Under the pieces are notes generated by a model. The model was not told where the DNA came from. It ran no database searches and worked only from the letters and a program-made list of their open reading frames with translations. Position numbers and translations under genes: made by a program. Shown piece by piece: positions 1-5,460 of a stretch of DNA of 17,840 nucleotides; within the stretch, counting starts at the first letter, position 1; the number at the start of each line of letters is the position of its first letter. The stretch spans positions 1 to 17,840 of the forward strand of contig CAVVNF010000040.1 in NCBI GenBank assembly GCA_963749535.1, written 5' to 3'. The DNA comes from Chersky-299 sp963749535. Lineage in GTDB: Bacteria > Actinomycetota > Thermoleophilia > RBG-16-64-13.

Positions 1-95
1 CGGGCGCCGGCCGTGGGGCATTCGGCGGTTTCGGCGGCGGTTTCGGCGGTGGCTTTGGCGGTGGCGGTGGCGGAGGTGGTTTCCGCGCCGGCTGA
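1..95 (+). CDS. 3' end of a glycine-rich protein (partial)
   Basis: Only the last 30 codons are visible, read in the frame that ends with TGA at 93-95. They encode an almost pure Gly/Phe tail (repeated GGFGG and GGGFGGG units, ending FRAG). Such Gly-rich tails are known on TPM-domain and DUF2207-type membrane proteins, which often lie beside small membrane/zinc-ribbon proteins like the next gene. That identification is inference, because the body of the protein lies outside the window. The next gene starts 50 bases downstream on the same strand, so the two may be co-transcribed. Confidence 0.6.
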   Translation, partial: GAGRGAFGGFGGGFGGGFGGGGGGGGFRAG

Positions 96-145
96 TCGGG
101 AGAGTCCGTGATGAAGAGACCAAACGCTGCGGCTGGGAGGTCGCG

Positions 146-862
146 ATGCGCAGCAGGATAATCGGGATTGTTCTTATCGTCGTGAGCATAGGCATCGACG
201 TCTGGCTCGGCACCGGCCTGGCTACCGGGTCGCGGGCGACGGGGATCGGGCTCGGGTTCGTGCTCTTCTCGCTGCCGTTCCTGGCGGTGGGCATCTATCT
301 CCTGCTGAGCGCCCGCGGTGAGATCAAAGAGGAGAGCAAGGCCGACAAGGAGCGCAACATCCTCGACGCGGTGATGACCCGGGGCAAGGTGACCGTGGCC
401 GACCTGGCTATCGAGGGCAACCTCACCCGGGACCAGGTGAAGGGCTACGTGTACGATCTCATTGGCAAGGACCTCTTCCGCGGATACGTGAACTGGAACC
501 GGGGCGAGTTGGTCTCGGCCGAAGCGGCTCAGATCAAAGACGGCACCTGTCCTAATTGCGGTGGCCGCCTGGAGTTGGCAGGTAAAGGTCTTGTCCGTTG
601 TCCGTATTGTGGCACCGAGATATACCTGTCGGGGCCGGGGTCGGCGTCCGCGCCGACCGCCGGGGCTTCGGGTCCCGCGGCGACTTCGCCCCCCGGCCCG
701 GCTTCGGCCGCCGGGCCATCGGCGACTTTCCCCGGGTCTCCAGACCCAGGCCCAGCGGCGGCTTTCGCCGCTTCTCCGAATACGGGGCCGACTTCGCCCC
801 CAGCCGCACCTGCCGCCGGTGATCAGCCCGCCGGCTCGTCTTCACACGGAGGTGGTTCGTGA
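146..862 (+). CDS. membrane-anchored winged-helix/zinc-ribbon protein of unknown function
   Basis: This is a 238-residue protein. Two hydrophobic segments (about residues 5-27 and 33-55) form an N-terminal membrane hairpin. A charged stretch (about 58-70) and a short helical region (about 70-128) follow, and the latter looks like a winged-helix fold (NILDAVMTRGKVTVADLA, then LTRDQVKGYVYDLI). A C4 zinc ribbon comes next, with CPNC at 135-138 and CPYC at 152-155. The last 75 or so residues are a Pro/Ala/Gly/Ser-rich, presumably disordered tail. The ATG at 146 has a good ribosome site (GGGAGG, 135-140). The stop overlaps the next start as GTGA, so it is translationally coupled to the ModE-like regulator. 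Function is unknown. Proteins with this layout (membrane hairpin, PCI/winged-helix-like part, zinc ribbon) are usually annotated as hypothetical. Confidence 0.75.
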   Translation: MRSRIIGIVLIVVSIGIDVWLGTGLATGSRATGIGLGFVLFSLPFLAVGIYLLLSARGEIKEESKADKERNILDAVMTRGKVTVADLAIEGNLTRDQVKGYVYDLIGKDLFRGYVNWNRGELVSAEAAQIKDGTCPNCGGRLELAGKGLVRCPYCGTEIYLSGPGSASAPTAGASGPAATSPPGPASAAGPSATFPGSPDPGPAAAFAASPNTGPTSPPAAPAAGDQPAGSSSHGGGS

Positions 863-1212
863 AGCTCGCCTACAAGATCTGGCTGGATTACAAGGGTCGA
901 GCCTTCGGCTCGGGACCGGCGCGGCTCCTCGACGGTGTCGAGCGCACGGGGTCGCTGCGCAAAGCGGCCGCTGAGCTCGGCATGTCGTACAACAAGGCCT
1001 GGCGGATCCTCCACGCTGCCGAACAGAGACTTGGCTTCCCGCTGCTGGAGCGGAGCGTCGGCGGGAGTCTTGGCGGCGGCTCCGCGCTGACGACGCGTGG
1101 GCTAGACCTGATGCGACGGTACCGGGCCTTGCAGTCTGAGGCCGAAGTGGCGCTCAAAGAGGTGTTCGACCGGCACTTTTCGGACTGGGTGGATCCGGCT
1201 GAGGAAGGCTGA
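859..1212 (+). CDS. ModE-type winged-helix DNA-binding protein (no metal-binding domain)
   Basis: This 117-residue protein matches the N-terminal DNA-binding domain of ModE. Residues about 30-90 hold the helix-turn-helix (GSLRKAAAELGMSYNKAWRIL) and the wing with the family signature (LLERSVGGSLGGGSALTTRG). ModE represses molybdate uptake genes when it holds molybdate or tungstate. Here the C-terminal di-MOP metal-binding half is absent, as in the common short LysR/ModE-like HTH proteins, so how it senses metal is unclear. The GTG start at 859 overlaps the previous stop and is preceded by GGAGGT (848-853). The modABC genes lie 2 kb downstream, and a ModE-like palindrome stands before modA (3122-3147). 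A role as the local molybdenum regulator is therefore likely but is inference. Confidence 0.82.
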   Translation: MKLAYKIWLDYKGRAFGSGPARLLDGVERTGSLRKAAAELGMSYNKAWRILHAAEQRLGFPLLERSVGGSLGGGSALTTRGLDLMRRYRALQSEAEVALKEVFDRHFSDWVDPAEEG

Positions 1213-1250
1213 CGGGTTGGGTCTGGGCTCCAGATGAAGCCGGAGAAGTG

Positions 1251-1652
1251 ATGACCCACCGGCGCTGGGTGGTGCTGGCCGGCTGGCTGGTCATGTTGAT
1301 CGCGGTATCGTTCTTCTTCAACTATCTCGGGCTGGTCATTGCCGCCATTATGGCTGGTTACGACGCCCGGCGGTGGGATGACTGGGCACCAGCGTTCGGC
1401 AGAGGGTTTGTGAACTCTTGGAGCGTTGCTAGCGGGCTAGTGATTCCGAAGTTGAAATGGAGTTTAGGAAACCTGCAATCCTACCTGCAAAATCGCATGT
1501 TTCCAGCACTATGGACACAAAACGGACACACCACAAGAGCGCATTTCGCGGCCTCTCGGCGGGGTGGATGCGTATCTTATGATGTGGCCTTTGACACGAT
1601 GGGGTTTGAGCGACAAAATATAGAGAGAAAAGAAATTAGAGTTGGAGGGTGA
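1251..1652 (+). CDS. chimeric hypothetical protein: membrane segment joined to foreign sequence
   Basis: I do not recognise this frame as an intact gene. ATG 1251 follows GGAG at 1242-1245, so the start is credible; a GTG one codon earlier (1248) is also possible. The first 45 or so residues contain one strong hydrophobic helix (VVLAGWLVMLIAVSFFFNYLGLVIAAIMAG), as in the first helix of a transporter. From about base 1430 the composition turns AT-richer and the predicted protein loses membrane character and becomes low in pattern (about residues 60-133). The simplest reading is that a membrane-protein gene following the ModE-like gene was cut by an insertion, and the open frame runs on by chance into the insert. 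It could instead be a short real protein. Treat the C-terminal half as doubtful. Confidence 0.35.
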   Translation: MTHRRWVVLAGWLVMLIAVSFFFNYLGLVIAAIMAGYDARRWDDWAPAFGRGFVNSWSVASGLVIPKLKWSLGNLQSYLQNRMFPALWTQNGHTTRAHFAASRRGGCVSYDVAFDTMGFERQNIERKEIRVGG

Positions 1653-1655
1653 ATC

Positions 1656-1748
1656 ATGGCTGGTTTTATAGGACTAATGGCTTGTGCGGGCGTCGGGGTT
1701 CTGCTTGTTGCGTACTTCTTCGTGGAAGATAAACTACACGCAAGATAA
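1656..1748 (+). CDS. possible 30-residue single-pass membrane peptide
   Basis: An ATG at 1656 is preceded by GGAGGG (1644-1649) at good spacing and opens a 30-codon frame ending with TAA at 1746-1748. The product is a short N-terminus, one hydrophobic helix (FIGLMACAGVGVLLVAYFF) and a charged end (VEDKLHAR). That pattern is typical of small membrane proteins. The sequence lies in the AT-richer patch between the ModE-like gene and the transposase remnant, so it may be cargo of a decayed element. No family is recognised and the evidence is only the ribosome site and hydrophobicity. Confidence 0.3.
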   Translation: MAGFIGLMACAGVGVLLVAYFFVEDKLHAR

Positions 1749-1792
1749 GTCTTCCAAGTACGGCGCCATAGCCAATCAGTACGGGACACTCG

Positions 1793-2350
1793 TCAGCCTG
1801 CTGCAACTCCTTCCACAGCAGGTGACCTGACCCCATTCGTTGGTCCACTTCCTATGATAGGGAAAGAGCCGGTTGTTGTCTGAATGTAGGGGGTGCGTAT
1901 TCTGTGAAGAGAACGTTCCGGCCAGACGAGGGTCTCTGGTGCCGGTGGACGTCCACCCAGTGAGCTGTGCGGTTGCAGGTGGTTGTATTCGCGCCTCCAG
2001 TGTTCGATGAGGATCTGGGCCTCCTTGAGGGTGTAGAAGAGCTCGCGGTTTAAGAGCTCGTCTCTCAGCTTGCCGTTAAACGACTCGACATGGCCATTCT
2101 CCCAGGGTGAGCCGGGTTCGATGAAGAGGGTCGTCACTCCCAGGTTGCAGTCACTGACGCACTGCCTTGGCAACAAATTCGGGTCCGTTGTCGCTCCTTA
2201 TGTGCTCCGGGATGCCATGCTCGAGGAAGAGCTCGGAGAGCGTGTAGAGCACGTCGTGGCTCGTCATTCTCCGCTCTCGCGGATGGCCAGGCATGACCGG
2301 GTGTACTCGTCGATCACCATGAGCAGATGCAGTTTGCGGCCGTCACTCGT
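1793..2350 (-). pseudogene. decayed IS3-family transposase (orfB) remnant
   Basis: On the minus strand the C-terminal part reads as one 127-residue frame (1793-2176) with GSPWENGHVESFNGKLRDELLN and REYNHLQPHSSLGGRPPAPE, diagnostic of the rve integrase core of IS3-family OrfB. Upstream (2176 to about 2350) the match continues in other frames: GIPEHIRSDNGPEFVAKAV, and before it GRKLHLLMVIDEYTRSCLAI. The three D, D, E catalytic positions are thus still recognisable (VIDEY, SDNGPEF, HVESFNG). At least two frameshifts and an in-frame TGA where the family usually has Trp (after AKAVRQ) make it inactive. OrfA and the N-terminus of OrfB are missing. TGACCTGACCCC at 1823-1834 resembles the TG...-type terminal repeat of such elements and may mark one end, in which case the present stop lies outside the element. 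No matching right end is visible. Confidence 0.88.
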
Positions 2351-2496
2351 TTCCCCTTCGGCTCATGGGTGCGGGGCCGACCAACGCCCGGATGGTGAAC
2401 GGAATCAAAGAAATACGGCTGCTTCTGCCAAACTAGACGGTAGCTGGCGGGAGGAAGAAGCTCTCGCTAGAGGCGGAAGACATCCGGGAGGGCACG

Positions 2497-3042
2497 ATGC
2501 GCACATTGGAGGAAGATCTCGAAGCCGCCCAGGCTTTCCACGGGCACCTTTGCCACGGCATGGTCATGGGGGTGCGGATGGCCCGTTACGGTTGCAAAGC
2601 GCTCGGGATCGAGGAACCGCGCGGCTACAGGGACCTGATCGTGTACGTGGAGATGGACCGCTGCGCCACCGACGCAGTGAGCGTGGTGACCGGTGTCACT
2701 CTTGGTCGGCGGCGGCTCAAGTGGATCGACTACGGCAAGATGGCCGCGACTTTCGTGGACATAGCCGCGGATCGCGCCGTCCGCTTGGCGCCCAGATCAG
2801 AAGTACCGCACGCCGGCCCGGACGACGATCCCTTGACCTTGTGGAGCGACTGGACCGACGAGCGGTTGTTCAGCTGCACGCCGGTTACGCTGATCGTCCC
2901 AGCCGAGGACCGGCCCGGTGCACCGTCAAGCAGCGTGAACTGCGCTCGGTGCGGCGAGAAGATCCAGGATCGTCGCGAAGTAGTGCGCGACGGTGAAGTC
3001 CTGTGCCGCGCGTGCGCCAATGGGGCGTACTACCAGAGTTGA
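2497..3042 (+). CDS. FmdE-family protein with C-terminal zinc ribbon
   Basis: This 181-residue protein belongs to the FmdE family (PF02663). The N-terminal signature is FHGHLCHGMVMGVRMA (His15, His17, Cys19), followed by the core DRCATDAVSVVTGVTLGRRRLKWIDYGKMAATF. The C-terminus carries a C4 zinc ribbon (CARC near residue 160 and CRAC near residue 173). FmdE was named from the molybdenum formylmethanofuran dehydrogenase operon of methanogens. In bacteria it is widespread and associated with molybdenum enzymes or transport, with no settled biochemical role. The ATG at 2497 has a GGGAGG ribosome site (2487-2492). It lies 128 bases before modA on the same strand, which supports a molybdenum/tungsten link. 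Its own promoter is not obvious, and the upstream sequence is insertion debris. Confidence 0.88.
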   Translation: MRTLEEDLEAAQAFHGHLCHGMVMGVRMARYGCKALGIEEPRGYRDLIVYVEMDRCATDAVSVVTGVTLGRRRLKWIDYGKMAATFVDIAADRAVRLAPRSEVPHAGPDDDPLTLWSDWTDERLFSCTPVTLIVPAEDRPGAPSSSVNCARCGEKIQDRREVVRDGEVLCRACANGAYYQS

Positions 3043-3101
3043 GCCCACCGGTGTTGGAAACCGCGTGGTCGCGGCTGCGAGCCGTTCGCGCCAAGGAGGG
3101 G

Positions 3102-3147
3102 TTGTTTTGGCTGGGAATTAGGCGTTATATTGCGCGCGGGATAACGC
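3102..3147 (+). promoter_or_regulatory. modA promoter with ModE-like operator palindrome
   Basis: A perfect inverted repeat, GCGTTAT (3122-3128) and ATAACGC (3141-3147) with 12 bases between, reads CGTTATATTG...ATAACG. This closely resembles the ModE operator known before enterobacterial modABC. A candidate sigma-70 promoter, TTGTTT (3102-3107), 17 bases, TTATAT (3125-3130), has its -10 inside the left half-site, so a bound regulator would block transcription. The palindrome is seen directly. The promoter and the identity of the binding protein (the ModE-like protein at 859-1212) are inference. Confidence 0.65.
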
Positions 3148-3170
3148 ACGACCCAAGCAAGGAGTCCCCG

Positions 3171-4067
3171 ATGCAGAAAACGCTCTTCCGCAGAACCCTT
3201 CCTGTGGTCTTGGCGTTCGCTCTGCTCGCGATTCTGGCATTTGCCCTGGTCGCCTGCGGCTCGAGCGCTTCGACTACGGCCGCGGTCGACGCATCGACCA
3301 CAGCGTCGCCCTCAACAACCGCCACTCCCACGACGAGCGCGATCGTTCAGCCGCTCCTGGTCTCGGCAGCTTCGAGCCTCAAGGCCGCCTTCAACGAGAT
3401 CGGTAAGGCGTTCGACCAGGCCAATAACGCCAAGACCACCTTCAACTTCGACGCCTCCGGCACGCTGCAGAAGCAGATCGAAGGCGGAGCTCCGGTGGAC
3501 GTCTTCGCCTCGGCGGCTCCCACCCAGGTGAACAACCTGCTCAAAGAAAGTCTGGTCGACCAGGCTTCGGTCAAGACCTTCGCCAGTAACGAGATCGTCC
3601 TCGTGGTCCCGGCCGGCTCGAAGCTCGGTATCACGAGCTTCCAGGACCTGGCCAAGGCGGACGTCAAGAAGATCGCCACCGGGGACCCGGCGGTGGCTCC
3701 CCACGGTAAGGCCGCCATCGAGATCCTCACCAAGCTGAACCTGCTCACCGAGGTGAAGCCCAAGCTGATCTACGCGGCCAACGCCTCCCAGACGCTCGAC
3801 TACGTGACCCGCGGAGAAGTGGATGCCGCCATCCTCTTCGCCACCGACGCCAAGGCCGGAGGAGACAAAGTCCAAGTGGTGGCCACCTCTGACCCCTCCT
3901 GGCACAGCGCTATCGCTTATGTCATGGCAGTTGTCTCGGCCAGCAAGGTCAAGACCCTGGGTCAAGCCTTCATCGACTACGTGGCAGGCTCGGACGGCCA
4001 GGCCATTCTCGCGAAGTATGGGTTTTTGAGCCCGCCCTCCACGAGCCCGTCCACCTCAACCACGTAG
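3171..4067 (+). CDS. modA: molybdate ABC transporter substrate-binding lipoprotein ModA
   Basis: This 298-residue lipoprotein binds molybdate or tungstate outside the membrane and delivers it to ModBC. The signal peptide (residues 1-28) ends in a lipobox (FALVAC), with Cys29 as the lipid anchor. A Ser/Thr-rich linker (about 31-60) precedes the ModA domain (LLVSAASSLKAAFNEIGKAF, then FDASGTLQKQIEGGAPVDVFASA, then ATGDPAVAPHGKAA, then GEVDAAILFATDA). The ATG at 3171 is chosen because the signal peptide starts there and AAGGAG lies at 3158-3163; the frame is open further upstream without a plausible start. The C-terminus carries a short extra Ser/Thr/Pro tail (PPSTSPSTSTT). It is first in a modA-modB-modC operon, behind the ModE-like operator. 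Confidence 0.95.
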   Translation: MQKTLFRRTLPVVLAFALLAILAFALVACGSSASTTAAVDASTTASPSTTATPTTSAIVQPLLVSAASSLKAAFNEIGKAFDQANNAKTTFNFDASGTLQKQIEGGAPVDVFASAAPTQVNNLLKESLVDQASVKTFASNEIVLVVPAGSKLGITSFQDLAKADVKKIATGDPAVAPHGKAAIEILTKLNLLTEVKPKLIYAANASQTLDYVTRGEVDAAILFATDAKAGGDKVQVVATSDPSWHSAIAYVMAVVSASKVKTLGQAFIDYVAGSDGQAILAKYGFLSPPSTSPSTSTT

Positions 4068-4081
4068 GAGCGGGAGGAGTC

Positions 4082-4117
4082 ATGTCAGACGCAGGGGAAA
4101 GGGCAAGGCCGCTGTGA
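4082..4117 (+). CDS. possible 11-residue leader peptide coupled to modB
   Basis: The ATG at 4082 follows a strong purine-rich ribosome site (GGGAGGAG, 4072-4079) just after the modA stop. It encodes MSDAGERARPL and stops at TGA 4115-4117, overlapping the modB GTG (4114). The good ribosome site belongs to this ATG rather than to the modB GTG, so ribosomes may reach modB through translation of this leader. Most of the frame is the left arm of the inverted repeat, so its translation would open the hairpin. An alternative is that this was the original modB N-terminus, now separated by a frameshift. Confidence 0.3.
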   Translation: MSDAGERARPL

Positions 4118-4140
4118 GCGTGCTCTTTCCCCTGCGTCTG
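4086..4140 (+). repeat. 20-bp inverted repeat spanning the modB start
   Basis: The arms 4086-4105 and 4121-4140 are complementary over 20 positions. The outer 16 pairs are perfect Watson-Crick, followed by one G-U and three more pairs. The 15-base loop contains the modB GTG start (4114-4116). The right arm is ordinary modB coding sequence (LFPLRL), so the left arm is an inverted copy of the start of modB. In mRNA this would form a very stable hairpin around the initiation codon and could limit ModB translation. No run of T follows, so it does not look like an intrinsic terminator. It could also be an inverted-duplication scar or an assembly artefact. Confidence 0.8.
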
Positions 4141-4569
4141 TCTTTACAGGTGGCCGTCTGTGCCACGGTGGTTACGTTACTTCTAGGCATGCCCCTGGCG
4201 TACATATTGGCTCGCAAGCGGTTCAAAGGCAGGGAGTTACTCGACCTCTTCTTGACGATACCCATGGTTCTGCCGCCGGGCCATTCCGAGACCCAGACGG
4301 CGTTGCGCGTGGTCATCCCTCTTTCTTCAAGAGGGATCATAGCCGGGGCGACTCTGGCCTTTGCCCGAGCTATGGGTGAGTTCGGAGCCACGATTATGGT
4401 GGCCGGCAATATCCCTGGCAAGACCGACACCATGCCACTCGCCATCTTTAGCCAGTCCTCAGGTGGGACTTGGGGGACGGCCCTGTGGGTGGTGCTGGTA
4501 CTGGTCGTTGTCTCTGGCGCCGTCATGTACGTCTCAAATCGTCTGGGACGGAGGGCGGCACCAGCATGA
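4114..4569 (+). CDS. modB: molybdate ABC transporter permease ModB, internally shortened
   Basis: This 151-residue product is clearly ModB at both ends but too short; E. coli ModB has 229 residues. The N-terminus up to LTIPMVLPP (about residue 55) holds the first helix and the start of the second. It is joined directly to GHSETQTALRVVIPLSSRGIIAG, which normally lies just after the EAA motif. About 70 residues are missing, including the central membrane helices and the first part of the EAA loop that contacts the ATPase. The C-terminal part (FARAMGEFGATIMVAGNIPGKTDTMPLAIFS and a final helix) is intact. The reading frame survives. The GTG start overlaps the leader stop, and the modB stop overlaps the modC ATG (ATGA, 4566-4569). 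The permease as read is probably not functional by itself. Confidence 0.8.
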   Translation: MSVLFPLRLSLQVAVCATVVTLLLGMPLAYILARKRFKGRELLDLFLTIPMVLPPGHSETQTALRVVIPLSSRGIIAGATLAFARAMGEFGATIMVAGNIPGKTDTMPLAIFSQSSGGTWGTALWVVLVLVVVSGAVMYVSNRLGRRAAPA

Positions 4570-5303
4570 AGCGGCTAGACGTTCGCCTGTTCAAAGAGGT
4601 GGAGGGTTTCACCCTCGATGTCTCGTGGCAGATGTCGAACGAGCTGGCCGTGCTCTTCGGCTATTCGGGGTCCGGCAAGTCCATGACCATGCGCATAATC
4701 GCTGGGCTGGTAAAGGCTGACGCGGGCCGTGTTGTTCTCGACGGCGAGGTTCTTCTGGATACCCAAGAGCGTTGCTGTGTCCCGCCTCAGGTACGGCAGT
4801 TCGGTTACGTCGGCCAGGACCTGGCGTTGTTCCCACACATGAACGTTGCAGCCAATATTGCCTACGGGCTCAAAGGGGTAAGCAAGGACGAACAGCATGT
4901 GCGTGTGGGTAGGCTGTTGGAGCTATTCCATCTCATCGGGCTGGGAAAGCGGTTGCCGCGGGAGTTGTCCGGTGGCCAGCAACAGCGGGTGGCCCTGGCC
5001 AGAGCGCTCGCCCGCGAGCCCAAAGCCCTGCTTCTCGACGAGCCGTTCTCGTCGCTCGACCTGCCGCTGAAAAACGAGCTCTGGGATGTGATCCGGGAGG
5101 TACGCGAGGAATTCCGTATCCCGATTCTCCTCGTCACCCATGACCCCTTCGACGCGAGGACGATGGCGGATCGGATCATTGTCTACCGCGCTGGGAGGGT
5201 GGTTCGCAGCGGTCCGCCAGGAGAGGTCCTTCGCGAGCCGGGCTCCCCGGAGATCGATACGCTCCTCTCCGGTTGGAAGGAATCGACGGCGGGGATCGCC
5301 TAG
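4566..5303 (+). CDS. modC: molybdate ABC transporter ATP-binding protein ModC
   Basis: This is the 245-residue ATPase that powers molybdate/tungstate import. All ABC motifs are present: Walker A GYSGSGKS (32-39), Q-loop Gln84, signature LSGGQQQR (134-141), Walker B ALLLDEP with Glu159, D-loop Asp165 and switch His192 (THD). It is shorter than E. coli ModC (352 residues) because the C-terminal MOP/TOBE metal-sensing domain is absent. The Pro usual in Walker A is Tyr and the residue after GKS is Met, variants I regard as tolerated. The ATG at 4566 overlaps the modB stop. A longer upstream frame (from 4470) lies inside modB and is not used. Confidence 0.93.
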   Translation: MKRLDVRLFKEVEGFTLDVSWQMSNELAVLFGYSGSGKSMTMRIIAGLVKADAGRVVLDGEVLLDTQERCCVPPQVRQFGYVGQDLALFPHMNVAANIAYGLKGVSKDEQHVRVGRLLELFHLIGLGKRLPRELSGGQQQRVALARALAREPKALLLDEPFSSLDLPLKNELWDVIREVREEFRIPILLVTHDPFDARTMADRIIVYRAGRVVRSGPPGEVLREPGSPEIDTLLSGWKESTAGIA

Positions 5304-5439
5304 CGGCAGCTTCACCTTGAGGCAGGTCTTCCCTCAGTCTGGACGTCGCCACAGTGTGCAGCCAACTTGGATCGAGGCCTGCCGTGCAAGATAGTCTGTC
5401 TCGTCACTCGGCAGTACATTTCTCCGATCAGGATCTAGA

Positions 5440-5453
5440 CCAGCATGTGCTGG
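5440..5453. promoter_or_regulatory. 14-base palindrome before the THEP1-like gene
   Basis: The sequence CCAGCA-TG-TGCTGG is a perfect inverted repeat. It ends 7 bases before the ATG at 5461 and overlaps the ribosome site (GGAAG, 5452-5456). It could be an operator or a small hairpin that hides the ribosome site. No binding protein can be named. Confidence 0.35.
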
Positions 5454-5460
5454 AAGATAC

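Noticed and set aside
2070..2996. 308-codon plus-strand open frame across the transposase remnant and fmdE
   Set aside because: It reads antisense through the transposase and out of frame through the well-supported FmdE gene.
3093..3170. Strong ribosome-site-like AAGGAGGGG at 3093-3101 with an in-frame TTG at 3102, suggesting a longer ModA
   Set aside because: The spacing to the TTG is too short, the extension would precede the signal peptide, and a normal ribosome site serves ATG 3171.
5304..5460. Molybdenum-cofactor riboswitch or other leader after modC
   Set aside because: I looked for conserved riboswitch cores between modC and the next gene and saw only the short palindrome at 5440-5453.
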